Counted from the stretch's first letter, positions 11,201 through 20,990 are shown. The stretch is DNA of 64,000 bases from Promethearchaeota archaeon (GCA_016840165.1 JAEOSU010000009.1:1-64000), one strand, 5' to 3'. Numbers and translations: made by a program. Notes: a model not told the origin generated them from the letters alone.

Positions 11201-11408
11201 TGTCTTTCAAAAGTAATAAGATTTAGTAAATTCTAGTAATTACACCTTTTTTAACATTTTTTAGCTTTTGGGCTTCAGAAAAAACATAAGATTTAAATAT
11301 CACTTATCAATTAAAAAATGGGAATTTACAAATTTTTGAGACACTATTTTAATAGCCCTTTTTTAAATGAGAAATTTTTAAATAATTTTAGAGGGATATC
11401 ATTAAAAG

Positions 11409-12368
11409 ATGATTGAGCTTGTATTAGCCATATTTATGTTGCTTGGGGGACTAAGTTTAATTATCTTCTGTAGTGTGAAAGCAGTAAAGCATTCAGCTAT
11501 TCTTGCTGCAGCCTTAGGCATTTCTCCACTATTTATCGGAGTTGCATTAGTCTCAATTGGAACTGACATCTCAGAGATTTTTAATTCAATAGTAGCATGC
11601 GCATTAGGTCATGGAGATATTGATGTAGGAGATAGTGTGGGTTCAGATTTAACTCAACTCACATTGGTTTTTGGAATATTACCACTAGTTTCTGGGGTTT
11701 TTTATGTGCATAGAAAAGATGTAATAATTTTAGGAGCTTGTGAGGTTTTATCATTAATTGTGATTTTTACAGTTGTCGAAAAGGGTTATTTTTCGAGGTT
11801 GGATGCTATACTTATGATTGGAAGTCTTGGGATATATATATGGTTAGTATACAACACGAATAAACAAAGTATCTTAGATCGAATTGATATGATTGAAAAA
11901 ATTAAAGCTCCTCGTTCGAAAAAATTTCATCTATTTATTGCTGCTATAGCTTTTGGTGGGGTGACAATCAGTTCTTTCCTAATTGTTGAATCGGTTGTCA
12001 TAATTTCAAGCTTTCTGAATGTTCATGAATATATAATTAGTTTCTTTATTGTCGCTGTTGGAACTTCTTTACCCGAATTAGCAGTTGATATCAATGCTTT
12101 ACGATTAAAACATCATGAAATTGCAATAGGGGATATCATAGGGTCATGTATAGTTGATTCTACTTTATCAATAGGTATAGGTCAAGCTCTTTTCCCACAA
12201 GAGGTAACTGCTAGTCTCGCAGTACCAACAGTTTTATATACACTAATTGCAAGCTTTATTGTTATAACTATTGTAGCTGTTAGAAAAAAAGTAGATAGAA
12301 AAGCGGGATTGGTATTCATTCTAATTTATCTAGCATCCTATTATTTCTTATTTTCTTTTTGGATATAA
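11409..12368 (+). CDS. CaCA-family sodium/calcium exchanger-like membrane protein
   Basis: 319 aa with two related repeats: SIGTDISEIFNSIVACALGHGDIDVGDSVGSDLTQ and AVGTSLPELAVDINALRLKHHEIAIGDIIGSCIVD. Confidence 0.9.
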   Translation: MIELVLAIFMLLGGLSLIIFCSVKAVKHSAILAAALGISPLFIGVALVSIGTDISEIFNSIVACALGHGDIDVGDSVGSDLTQLTLVFGILPLVSGVFYVHRKDVIILGACEVLSLIVIFTVVEKGYFSRLDAILMIGSLGIYIWLVYNTNKQSILDRIDMIEKIKAPRSKKFHLFIAAIAFGGVTISSFLIVESVVIISSFLNVHEYIISFFIVAVGTSLPELAVDINALRLKHHEIAIGDIIGSCIVDSTLSIGIGQALFPQEVTASLAVPTVLYTLIASFIVITIVAVRKKVDRKAGLVFILIYLASYYFLFSFWI

Positions 12369-12421
12369 ATATAATAAGATGAATGATTAGAGCGAATTGA
12401 TTAAGAATTAGTATTTATTTA

Positions 12422-12778
12422 TTATTCAGGCATATAAAACTTACATACACTGCACTGTTTTGCACGTATTCGTTTTTCTGGGCCCAATATTATATAAATG
12501 CTCTTAAATGCCCCGCCACATTTAGGACAGTTTTTCGCAAAATTCTCTTTAATAGAATTGAGTACTTGTTGAATATTTTTTTCTAATTGGAGTAGTTCAT
12601 TCGCATTCTCGATTATTTTTTTAGCTGATTTGACTCCGATACCTTTAATCCATGCTAGTTCTTCTGGTGTAGCATTAGCAATCTGTTCAATCGATTTAAC
12701 TCCTGCCTTAACCAAATTCACAGCAGCAACGGGGCCAATACCTCTCACCCGTTCAATTTCGTTTGACATTGGTATCAT
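12422..12778 (-). CDS. Helix-hairpin-helix protein with C-terminal zinc ribbon
   Basis: 118 aa; two HhH motifs (VRGIGPVAAVNLVKAG, IKGIGVKSAKKII) followed by CPKCGGAF...CSVCKFY. Confidence 0.85.
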   Translation of the reverse strand: MIPMSNEIERVRGIGPVAAVNLVKAGVKSIEQIANATPEELAWIKGIGVKSAKKIIENANELLQLEKNIQQVLNSIKENFAKNCPKCGGAFKSIYIILGPEKRIRAKQCSVCKFYMPE

Positions 12779-12947
12779 AATCCTTTAATTTTATATTGTT
12801 TTGCCTCTCTTCCGGGTGCAGCTTTGAAATGAAGCGTATTATTGTAATTTCATTGACTCTAATTTTTTAACTATAGATAGTATTAGGAATCCTAAAAAAT
12901 AAAATTTCAGATGATAAAAAAAAGGAAAAATAAAATAAATTTTTTAT

Positions 12948-13688
12948 TTATTTCGATAAACTACGCCCCACGCCATAATAGATTAAATACCCCCCGCCTA
13001 ATGCTAGTATAAGCCCAATAACTCCCATTATCATCCGAAAGGTACCATCATTCAGAGTATTTGAGATAAATATTCCATACATAAAAATGGCTAGAGCCGT
13101 GAAGCCATATATAAAAAATTTCCATTTTTTCTGTAAGACTTTATCTTCAAACTTTTTGTATATTTTTAGGGATAAATAATATATTGGTATGACTGCTCCA
13201 ATCGTTTCGATGAGCATTACATAAAGGAAGAAACAAGGACTCCAAACAGGGGACCACTTGCTTACTTCACTTCCATCTATTTGTACTCCACACCCAGGTA
13301 TAAAAAGCAATATGAACATTCCGAACATCGCGATTCCGAAAATAATAAACACCAAGAACTGCTTAGCAGTGTTAATTACTTTTTCTGATTTTAGTAAAAT
13401 CAAATCAAACACAACAAGAAAGATCGGGGCATAAAAGATGCCAAAATTCGTAAGAAAGTTGAGGATTTTTACTATATCGGGAATATCAATTGGACCATAA
13501 ATGAAATTAATTAAAATTCCGATTATTGCAGAGATATAAAAGCCACTGAAGATGATGTTGAGTCTCTTACGATCGCGTTTAAGTATTTTATAGGCTAAGA
13601 ATAGAAAGAATATAAATAATAATCCCTGGGCAAAGTAGATTGTAATTATTCTCGGAAGGGTTAAAGGAGAGGTTTGATAAAAAGTCAT
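12948..13688 (-). CDS. Multi-spanning (about 7 TM) membrane protein, paralog 1
   Basis: 246 aa of alternating hydrophobic segments; similar in layout and sequence to the next upstream ORF (RxITIYFAQGLLFIFFLFLAYKILKRDRKRLNIIFSGFYIS). Confidence 0.8.
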   Translation of the reverse strand: MTFYQTSPLTLPRIITIYFAQGLLFIFFLFLAYKILKRDRKRLNIIFSGFYISAIIGILINFIYGPIDIPDIVKILNFLTNFGIFYAPIFLVVFDLILLKSEKVINTAKQFLVFIIFGIAMFGMFILLFIPGCGVQIDGSEVSKWSPVWSPCFFLYVMLIETIGAVIPIYYLSLKIYKKFEDKVLQKKWKFFIYGFTALAIFMYGIFISNTLNDGTFRMIMGVIGLILALGGGYLIYYGVGRSLSK

Positions 13689-13801
13689 TATAAATCACTT
13701 TTTTTTATTGGTTTTTGTTAATACTATCATATTCTATTAATTTAAATGCATTTAACAAATCAATATTATTTATAAAAGGAAGTAAATTTGGGCATTGTTC
13801 G

Positions 13802-14503
13802 CTATAATTGTTTGACAACACCAAAGTAGATAAAATATAAGCATATAAGGGAGGGTAATGATAATATTGACCATATAAACCGAAATGTAGGGTCTGCTAA
13901 TGTATTTGAAATAGATGTTCCATAATAAACGAAATAATAAGCAAACATTCCAACAATAAAGTATTTCCATTTCTTTTTAAGCTCTATATGTTCAAACTTC
14001 AGATAAAGCTTGACAGAGAAAAAAATTGTTGGGAGTATTACAGAGTTACAAATCACAAAACTATAGATTAAAAATGGCCAACTCCATTCTGGTTTCCAAT
14101 TAGTTGATTCATTGATGGTAATTCCGCCTGGAATAAATAAAAGACCCAATAAACCTGCACTAAATATGATAAGAAGGAAGGCCTGAACTTTTTTCGTTAT
14201 GATGCTTTCAGATTTCATTAAAACGAGCAAAAATATTAATAAGAACATTAAAGATAAACAGAGAAAAAAGTATGTTAAAAAATGTAAAATAAATACAATG
14301 ATTTCTATAAAAATGAACGCATATATTATATTGATTACAACACCTATCGTTGTTGATAAATAAAAACAACTTATTATCAAATTTAATCCCTTGCTCTCTC
14401 GTCTAAGAATTCGAAATGCGATGAATAAAAAGAAAAACCCAATTAATCCTTGAACAAGAAATATTTGGATAAACCTTGCTAAATCTAAGTGTTGATATAA
14501 CAA
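13802..14503 (-). CDS. Multi-spanning (about 7 TM) membrane protein, paralog 2
   Basis: 233 aa; RFIQIFLVQGLIGFFFLFIAFRILRRESKGLNLIISCFYLS aligns with paralog 1. Confidence 0.8.
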   Translation of the reverse strand: MLYQHLDLARFIQIFLVQGLIGFFFLFIAFRILRRESKGLNLIISCFYLSTTIGVVINIIYAFIFIEIIVFILHFLTYFFLCLSLMFLLIFLLVLMKSESIITKKVQAFLLIIFSAGLLGLLFIPGGITINESTNWKPEWSWPFLIYSFVICNSVILPTIFFSVKLYLKFEHIELKKKWKYFIVGMFAYYFVYYGTSISNTLADPTFRFIWSILSLPSLICLYFIYFGVVKQL

Positions 14504-14613
14504 CTTTTAATCCCTTTATGTTAATGTCCTAAATTAACTTTATAATTATTATGATATATTTTTAATTCTATAAAATAATATACCTAAATAGCTTAAATAA
14601 AATATATTTTTCT

Positions 14614-15861
14614 GTGATGACTGAATCAAAAACAAAAGAAAAAGATGAATCAAGGGATCCAGCAGTTTTAAAAATGATTGACCAAGTTAAAGCTTCGGCT
14701 AATTATTGTTATAATTGTAATCGCTGTGTGACTGTCTGTCCGCTCTCACATCTGGGAATATTTTCACCACGAGATTTGATAAATGATATCTCTTATCTCA
14801 GTATTGAAGAAGCATTGGAAAATAATAATATTTGGCAATGTTTAACTTGCGGTCAGTGTTCAATCTATTGTCCTATGACCTCGGATAAGGTAGGAGTAAG
14901 AATTCCTGAATTAATTTTAGAGTTGAGAAAAGTTTTTGGTAATGATCAATCACAAGTTGATAAATTAATGGTATGTGAGACTCATAACGGTATATTTCCT
15001 TTAATTTCTCAAATAATGGCAGAAAATCCTCTTCCTCCTGACAAATTATCCTTTTTAAGTGATAAAGGATTAAAAGTTAAAAGCAAGGGAGATATTGCGT
15101 ACTTTATAGGGTGTTTACCCTTAATGGAAGATATTCTTCACAATTTAAATGTGCAATATACCAATGCTGCAATTACGGTAATAAGTTTGTTAAATGGTGC
15201 AGATATTACTCCAGTTGTTTTAAATGAAAAGTGCTGTGGTCACGATATTTTGTGGGCAAAAGGAGATATTCAAACCTTCAAAAAATTAGCAGAATATAAT
15301 GTTAATCTCTACAGAGAAGCTGGGGTAAAAACAATAATCGTGAGTTGTGCTGAAGGGTATAGAACTTGGAAGATAGATTATCCGAAAATTATTGAGGATT
15401 TTGATTTTGAAGTTTTACATTTTTCTGAATTTATACTAAAGGAAAAAATAATTGATAACCTACGATTTCCTCAGGAAGACAAGGTAAAAGTAACATATCA
15501 TGATGCTTGTAGAATCGGGCGATTAGGTGGGAAATTATATGATGCTCCTCGTAAAATCTTATCAAAAATTCCCGGAGTAGAATTATTAGAGATGGAAAAT
15601 ATCAAAGATGATGCTCAGTGTTGTGGTGTATCGGCTTTTTCTTGCTGCAATGAATACACTCGCGTAATCCGCCAAAATAGAATTCAAGAAGCAGTCAATA
15701 CTGGGGCAGAATACTTAGTTGTGCCGTGTCCTAAATGCCTTTCCCATTTTAATTGCTACTTGAGTGAACCTAGTTTGGATGAGACACATCAACAATTAAA
15801 AGAAAAGATCAAGATTATTGATTTAGCCACATTTCTCGGTAAACGGTTATTTTTAGTCTAA
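14614..15861 (+). CDS. Heterodisulfide reductase HdrC/HdrD-like iron-sulfur protein
   Basis: 415 aa; two ferredoxin motifs (CYNCNRCVTVCP, CLTCGQCSIYCP) and two CCG domains (KCCGHD..., QCCGVSAFSCC). Confidence 0.92.
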   Translation: MMTESKTKEKDESRDPAVLKMIDQVKASANYCYNCNRCVTVCPLSHLGIFSPRDLINDISYLSIEEALENNNIWQCLTCGQCSIYCPMTSDKVGVRIPELILELRKVFGNDQSQVDKLMVCETHNGIFPLISQIMAENPLPPDKLSFLSDKGLKVKSKGDIAYFIGCLPLMEDILHNLNVQYTNAAITVISLLNGADITPVVLNEKCCGHDILWAKGDIQTFKKLAEYNVNLYREAGVKTIIVSCAEGYRTWKIDYPKIIEDFDFEVLHFSEFILKEKIIDNLRFPQEDKVKVTYHDACRIGRLGGKLYDAPRKILSKIPGVELLEMENIKDDAQCCGVSAFSCCNEYTRVIRQNRIQEAVNTGAEYLVVPCPKCLSHFNCYLSEPSLDETHQQLKEKIKIIDLATFLGKRLFLV

Positions 15862-15872
15862 ACTTTATTTTT

Positions 15873-16098
15873 TTATTGTTCTCTCCATTCAATCCCGCAT
15901 TTACCACATTTATACTCTATAGCATCAAATTGCTATAGATCTATATTTTTTGCCATAGACACGCGGGTAATCACTGATAATATGCGATCTGTCGGTAGAT
16001 TCATGAATCATGTGTTTATTCTCTTCACCACAGCTAGGACATTTTCTTCTTCCATCTGATTTCTCAATTGTTAAAATTTTATTCTTTTCTTCTCCCAT
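15873..16098 (-). pseudogene. Frame-disrupted small zinc-ribbon protein
   Basis: Minus strand: MGEEKNKILTIEKSDGRRKCPSCGEENKHMIHESTDRSHIISDYPRVYGKKYRSIAI* (start at 16098, stop at 15927-15925), then in another frame QFDAIEYKCGKCGIEWREQ* (15932-15873). The second CxxC pair and EWRE tail are expected to continue the first segment. Confidence 0.65.
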
Positions 16099-16191
16099 AA
16101 TAGTATTTCATCTCTATTTATGTAGAATTAAAATCAATTGATAATTGAATATATATTAAAATTTGGGTTTATTAAATCTTTTTATTCCAAT

Positions 16192-16812
16192 TTAAGAATT
16201 TTGATTATATTTTCCTTTCAATAATTCTTGTCCATAGCTCTTAGCGCGAACAAGTGATTCAGGACTTGATGTTTGAAATCTTAGTAGGATATCGTAGAGA
16301 ATTTGCTCCAAAATAGCGTCTATATCTTCACTTTTGTTTTGAATTTCAAAACAGTAAATAAAATTTAATTCATTAGTTTTCTTTATTAAATTCAATCGGC
16401 TGATTCTAAAATATTCAGATGGAACTCCTTTCTCAATGTAATAAGAATCTACACCAACAAATACAGTCAATACTTGGAAGTTATATTGTTGTGTGAATTG
16501 GTTTAATGAGTGAGGTGTATATTGATTAATAGATTGGGTATTATAGATGTTAATACAGATTATCAGGGCATCCAAATTTTTCAGCTTAGAAGTTTCTTTA
16601 ATCAACTGATCGAGGCTTTCTACTACAATTAACCTAATTTTGAACGGGATTTCTTGATGAATCACCAAGTACTCATGAATATCATTGTTTTGACAATAAT
16701 CAAGAGCAATTTGATAAAAATGTTGTTGAAAAAGCTCTTTACAAGAATCTTCCATTCCCATAATCGCTAAATTGACGCTAAATCTAACTTTTTTCAAGCC
16801 CAATCTTTCCAA
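16192..16812 (-). CDS. Putative degenerate Ras-like GTPase (pseudo-GTPase)
   Basis: 206 aa; VNLAIMGMEDSCKELFQQHF at the P-loop position without GxxxxGK[ST]; LDALIICINIYNTQSINQY resembles the Ras-family DxVILVFDVTNRESF strand; VFVGVDSYYIEKG stands where NKxD would be. Confidence 0.5.
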   Translation of the reverse strand: MERLGLKKVRFSVNLAIMGMEDSCKELFQQHFYQIALDYCQNNDIHEYLVIHQEIPFKIRLIVVESLDQLIKETSKLKNLDALIICINIYNTQSINQYTPHSLNQFTQQYNFQVLTVFVGVDSYYIEKGVPSEYFRISRLNLIKKTNELNFIYCFEIQNKSEDIDAILEQILYDILLRFQTSSPESLVRAKSYGQELLKGKYNQNS

Positions 16813-16893
16813 AAGAAATAATTAATCTTCGTAATTTAACAATATAAATAAATAATATTTGTTTATTTATTAAAACCGGAAATTGTTGATTTC

Positions 16894-17865
16894 ATGCTGA
16901 AAATATATGGAAGCTTAACTTTTATGATAATCATGTGGAGCTTCTCTTTCATAATAGTTGATATCGGAATAGAATTTATCACACCTTTAACTTTAGCTCT
17001 ATACAGGTTTATAATAGCATCAATGGCTTTTGCAGTTATAGACATTATTCAAGTTTTTAAAAATAGAAAACCCAATGGGGCTCCAATCAACAAAAACGAT
17101 AGAATAGTTTCTATAAGAAAAACACTCCTATTATTATTTTTTGCAAGCCTATCTGGAGTATCTCTTTTTTTTCTCAGTCAATATTTAGCTATTCAACTAA
17201 TAGGGCCCTCTCTCCCTGCTCTATTTGTTTGTTTATTAGCCCCGATTATTATTAGTGTTTTTGCTCTAATCTTTTTTAATGAAAAGTTAACAAAATTAAA
17301 GATACTAGGAATAATCATAGCTACATTTGGGAGTTTCCTTTTAATAACAGGCGGGGATATCTCAAATATTCTACCAAATTCTCCGAATTTCATAGGATAT
17401 GTTCTAGCGCTTCTAACTCCAATATTATGGGCAATCTATTCAACTATTTCAAAACAATTAATTAAGAAATCGTCGAGTATAAAGATCAACAAATATATTT
17501 CATATTTGGGTCTACTTGAACTTTTCATATTTGTTATAATATCTAATGAGTTTGGCATTTTCCTTTTAAATTTTACAAATGCAATTGTATTTTTATGTGC
17601 ATTATATCTTGGATTAGGAAGCTATGTAATTGGTTATTATATTTGGCAATACTCACAAACCAAGTTGAATTCATTAAAAGTTGCTTCATTTCTTTATATT
17701 GAACCATTTCTAACTCTAATTTTTTCACTCTTATTGGCAAGAAACGAGCTAATCGTATTGGGAAACATTGTAGGAGGAATTATAGTATTGCTGGCAGTTT
17801 TTATTATTAATTATGATAAAACAAGAAAAAAAGATTTGAATCCAAAAATTAGTGTCTCTTTATAA
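16894..17865 (+). CDS. EamA/DMT superfamily transporter
   Basis: 323 aa, about 10 TM; paired EamA-like repeats with APIIISVFALIFFNEKLTKLKILGIIIATFGSFLL and EPFLTLIFSLLLARNELIVLGNIVGGIIVLLAVF. Confidence 0.9.
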   Translation: MLKIYGSLTFMIIMWSFSFIIVDIGIEFITPLTLALYRFIIASMAFAVIDIIQVFKNRKPNGAPINKNDRIVSIRKTLLLLFFASLSGVSLFFLSQYLAIQLIGPSLPALFVCLLAPIIISVFALIFFNEKLTKLKILGIIIATFGSFLLITGGDISNILPNSPNFIGYVLALLTPILWAIYSTISKQLIKKSSSIKINKYISYLGLLELFIFVIISNEFGIFLLNFTNAIVFLCALYLGLGSYVIGYYIWQYSQTKLNSLKVASFLYIEPFLTLIFSLLLARNELIVLGNIVGGIIVLLAVFIINYDKTRKKDLNPKISVSL

Positions 17866-17894
17866 CCACTTGGGGGATTAGAGACTGATTTTCG

Positions 17895-19340
17895 TTATAA
17901 ATTGGACTTCTCAATTCTATTTAATTCCCTCAAGAGATCCTCTTCAATGGGTATTAATGGTGCTTTTTTCTCTAATTTTAAGGCCTCCACTCTTGCGCGA
18001 CTTCTCGCAGAATTCGACCCTAACATTCTCCACGAATCTCTTGTGGCTCGATCAACTATTGGACCAGTAAAAAGCAACTCTTCTCTAAATAACTTTAAAG
18101 TACTGGGATGTGATAGTAATTCTTGCTTATCATCATAATCCTTTAGTATCTCTGAAGCAAATGGAGAACCATAATCTGTAATTCCTTTTAAGAATCTTTT
18201 TACCATACCACATATCTCATTATCTATTAGTAGTTTTTCTATGCTTTGAGTTGATTCAAAATCAAGCATTCCGGGACCAGATATCATATTTATCCCAGCG
18301 ATACCTGCAAGTAAAGCACCCATTCCAGCTTCAAATCCCGCTTGGGCATCGGGAACTTTTGAATCACTTAAGCTCATATAGGCATGTGTTGGTAAGTTGA
18401 GGAATTTTCCCATTTCAACATCTCCTAAGTTAATCATCATAGTCTCAATTGCACCCATTGGAGTAGTTCCTGTTTTCATGTCTAGTATCGCTGGTGAACC
18501 TCCCCATATTATTGGAGCTCCTTTTCTTGATAATTGAGCAATAACAACTCCAGCTAAACTTTCAGCACAATGTTGAGTTATCGAACCTAAAAGAGTTACA
18601 GGGGCACTCGCACCAGCTAAGGGCATCGAAACAAACTCGGATGGTATCATGCTTTTTGCAGCATCAATAACCGATTGAGTAGTTAAATCGGACCATTTGA
18701 GAGGGGGGCTCGGACATGCATCGAATATAGCTAATGGCTTTTCAGCAAGGGCTTTTTCTGAGTTTCGACAAGTTAGTAATAATTCCCGCATAATCGAGAA
18801 GCTTTCCACGCGAAATGTACCAGTAATTACGGGCTTATAACAATATGTTAGCGCTAAATAGAGTCTATGCCAATCCTGAGCGTTCTTGGGAACATCTTGG
18901 TAGATTAAGGCGGTACTTTGAGCATCGATATACGGCAAATGCTCTACAATTTTTGAAAATCGAATAAAATCCGCAGACTGGGCATTTCGAATCTCTCCAG
19001 TTTGCTCATCTAAGATCAATATTGCAGCAGAACCGGGATCATAATTAACCTGATCTCCACTTAGTGTGAGATGATTTTGTCCCTCTCTATCATATAGTTT
19101 AACCTCATCTGGTACACTTTTTAAACACCGATCAATAAGATCTGGTGGAATAAAAAATCGTGAATTTTTCTCTGGTAGTCCTTCTCGTTGGAAAAGTTCG
19201 GCGGCATCTCGATTTTCGACAAAAATTCCTTGAGTTTTTAATATGCTTTTAGCTTCTTCTAAAATTTTAGTTCTATACTCATCATTTAATATACTAATTT
19301 TAGGCCTAATTATGGTCATAGTTATTTTTTCATTCCTCAA
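17895..19340 (-). CDS. MttB-like (trimethylamine/quaternary-amine) methyltransferase, non-pyrrolysine type
   Basis: 481 aa; DPGSAAILILDEQTGEIRNAQSADFIRFSKIVEHLPYIDAQST and AGINMISGPGMLDFESTQSIEKLLIDNEICGM are typical of MttB; the frame is uninterrupted by TAG. Confidence 0.88.
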   Translation of the reverse strand: MRNEKITMTIIRPKISILNDEYRTKILEEAKSILKTQGIFVENRDAAELFQREGLPEKNSRFFIPPDLIDRCLKSVPDEVKLYDREGQNHLTLSGDQVNYDPGSAAILILDEQTGEIRNAQSADFIRFSKIVEHLPYIDAQSTALIYQDVPKNAQDWHRLYLALTYCYKPVITGTFRVESFSIMRELLLTCRNSEKALAEKPLAIFDACPSPPLKWSDLTTQSVIDAAKSMIPSEFVSMPLAGASAPVTLLGSITQHCAESLAGVVIAQLSRKGAPIIWGGSPAILDMKTGTTPMGAIETMMINLGDVEMGKFLNLPTHAYMSLSDSKVPDAQAGFEAGMGALLAGIAGINMISGPGMLDFESTQSIEKLLIDNEICGMVKRFLKGITDYGSPFASEILKDYDDKQELLSHPSTLKLFREELLFTGPIVDRATRDSWRMLGSNSARSRARVEALKLEKKAPLIPIEEDLLRELNRIEKSNL

Positions 19341-19346
19341 TCTTAA

Positions 19347-20219
19347 TTAGATTAACTTTTTAATTTGATTAATTGTTTTGGGAGATGTACCACAACAACC
19401 TCCCACAATCTTTACTCCTATTTCAATCATCTTATAAATATGGTTTACAAACTCTTCCACAGGCTGATCATAATATATTTGCCCATTAGACTCCACTCTT
19501 GGTTGTCCGGCATTTGGTTTTATTGAGATTGGTAATTCAGTACACTTTTTCATTTCCTTTAGCAAATCTATCATATCGAGTGATCCTAAGGTGCAATTTG
19601 AACCAATTACATCCACTTTGCTCTCTTCTTGAGTTTTAATACATTTCTCAAGACTATCTCCCATAATGGTGAAAAAGCCTCTCTTTGTTCGTTTATAAGT
19701 CATTGAGCTGATGATTGGTTTTGAAGAAACTTTCTTGATAGCATCTATTGCCGCTTTCATTTCATCGATATCAGAAATAGTCTCAATATGCCATAAATCA
19801 ACTCCCATTTCTAATATTTCTGCTTGTTTTAAGAAACTTTCATACCACTCCTCAGGGGTAACTTTTCCAACCGGGGATTTAAAATATCCTGACGGACCAA
19901 CATCACCCACAATAAGTTTACCATTAGGACGAACCGCATTGATATTTTTAATCGCACTTTGATTTATTTCTTTAATTCTCTCTTCAAGTCTGTATTTCTT
20001 TAGATTAAGGTAACTCGAACCAAATGTGTTAGTTTGAACCATATCTGACCCTGCATCGAAATATGCTTTATGAATTTCTGAAATAACCTCTGGTTTTTCG
20101 ATATTCAAGAGATCTGGCAACATTCCTGGTTTGATACCCCGTTTAAAAATCTCAGTACCCATACCCCCATCAAAAAGAATCACCTTAGAGTTATCCTCCA
20201 ATAATTTATTAAATAGCAT
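19347..20219 (-). CDS. Homocysteine S-methyltransferase domain protein
   Basis: 290 aa; LFDGGMGTEIFKRG, QTNTFGSSYLNL, and zinc-ligand motifs IGSNCTLG and VGGCCGTSP. Confidence 0.9.
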   Translation of the reverse strand: MLFNKLLEDNSKVILFDGGMGTEIFKRGIKPGMLPDLLNIEKPEVISEIHKAYFDAGSDMVQTNTFGSSYLNLKKYRLEERIKEINQSAIKNINAVRPNGKLIVGDVGPSGYFKSPVGKVTPEEWYESFLKQAEILEMGVDLWHIETISDIDEMKAAIDAIKKVSSKPIISSMTYKRTKRGFFTIMGDSLEKCIKTQEESKVDVIGSNCTLGSLDMIDLLKEMKKCTELPISIKPNAGQPRVESNGQIYYDQPVEEFVNHIYKMIEIGVKIVGGCCGTSPKTINQIKKLI

Positions 20220-20247
20220 TTTCTATTTCACCATTTTCCCAATAATT

Positions 20248-20898
20248 CTAAGTATGACTCATCAAATGCTTAACTAACTTTACTGCTTCAACCGCATTAT
20301 CTGCATAACCATCCGCTCCACTCTCTTCAACCCAAGATGGAGTAACTGGAGCACCACCTAAAATTACCTTAAAATTACCTCTAATTCCTCTGGATTCCAA
20401 CAAATCAATAACTTTTTTCTGCCCGAACATTGTTGTAGATAATAACGCCGATACTCCGATTATGTGTGCTTTTTTTTCAATGGCGGTTTCTACGATAGTT
20501 TCTGCGGAGATATCTGCTCCTAAATCGTAGACTTCGAATCCATTTGCACTCAACATCGTGCCTACTATCGTTTTTCCAATTGAATGAATATCTCCTTCGA
20601 TCGTTGCAATCACAATCCGTCCTAAAATAATACCCTTATCTGATGATTTTAGGGAAGGTAAAAGAATTTTCATACATTCTTGCATAATAGTTCCACCAAG
20701 CATCAATTCAGGTAAGAAAAATTCACCATCTTCCCATAAATCACCAATACGACGTATTCCTTCTCCAAATCCTCTCTCGATTGTCTTAATTAAATCCATA
20801 TCCTCATTAATAGCCTTAGTGGCTAATTCAATCGCTTTTTCTTTATCTAAACTTACTATAGCATCAGAAATTTCTTTATAAAATTCTTCTTGAGACAA
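20248..20898 (-). CDS. Methyltransferase corrinoid protein (MtbC/MttC-like)
   Basis: 216 aa; helical cap plus B12 domain with GDIHSIGKTIVGTMLSANGFEVYDLGADI (DxHxxG), GVSALLSTTM and LGGAPVT. Confidence 0.93.
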   Translation of the reverse strand: MSQEEFYKEISDAIVSLDKEKAIELATKAINEDMDLIKTIERGFGEGIRRIGDLWEDGEFFLPELMLGGTIMQECMKILLPSLKSSDKGIILGRIVIATIEGDIHSIGKTIVGTMLSANGFEVYDLGADISAETIVETAIEKKAHIIGVSALLSTTMFGQKKVIDLLESRGIRGNFKVILGGAPVTPSWVEESGADGYADNAVEAVKLVKHLMSHT

Positions 20899-20990
20899 AA
20901 ATATTTCTCTCGATACTTAATTAATTATAAGTTTAACAATATTTAGGTTAATTAATTAAAATTTCGAAAATGAAAAAAACCACTAACCAT

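Noticed and set aside
15873-15956. Possible pyrrolysine (TAG) readthrough in MAKNIDL*QFDAIEYKCGKCGIEWREQ
   Set aside because: A TAG does separate an ATG-initiated frame from the zinc-knuckle tail, but the much better upstream coding signal is in a different frame, so a disrupted zinc-ribbon gene is the simpler reading. No Pyl genes are in this window.
17895-19340. Pyrrolysine-containing MttB
   Set aside because: The 481-aa frame has no in-frame TAG, so this belongs with the non-Pyl homologs.
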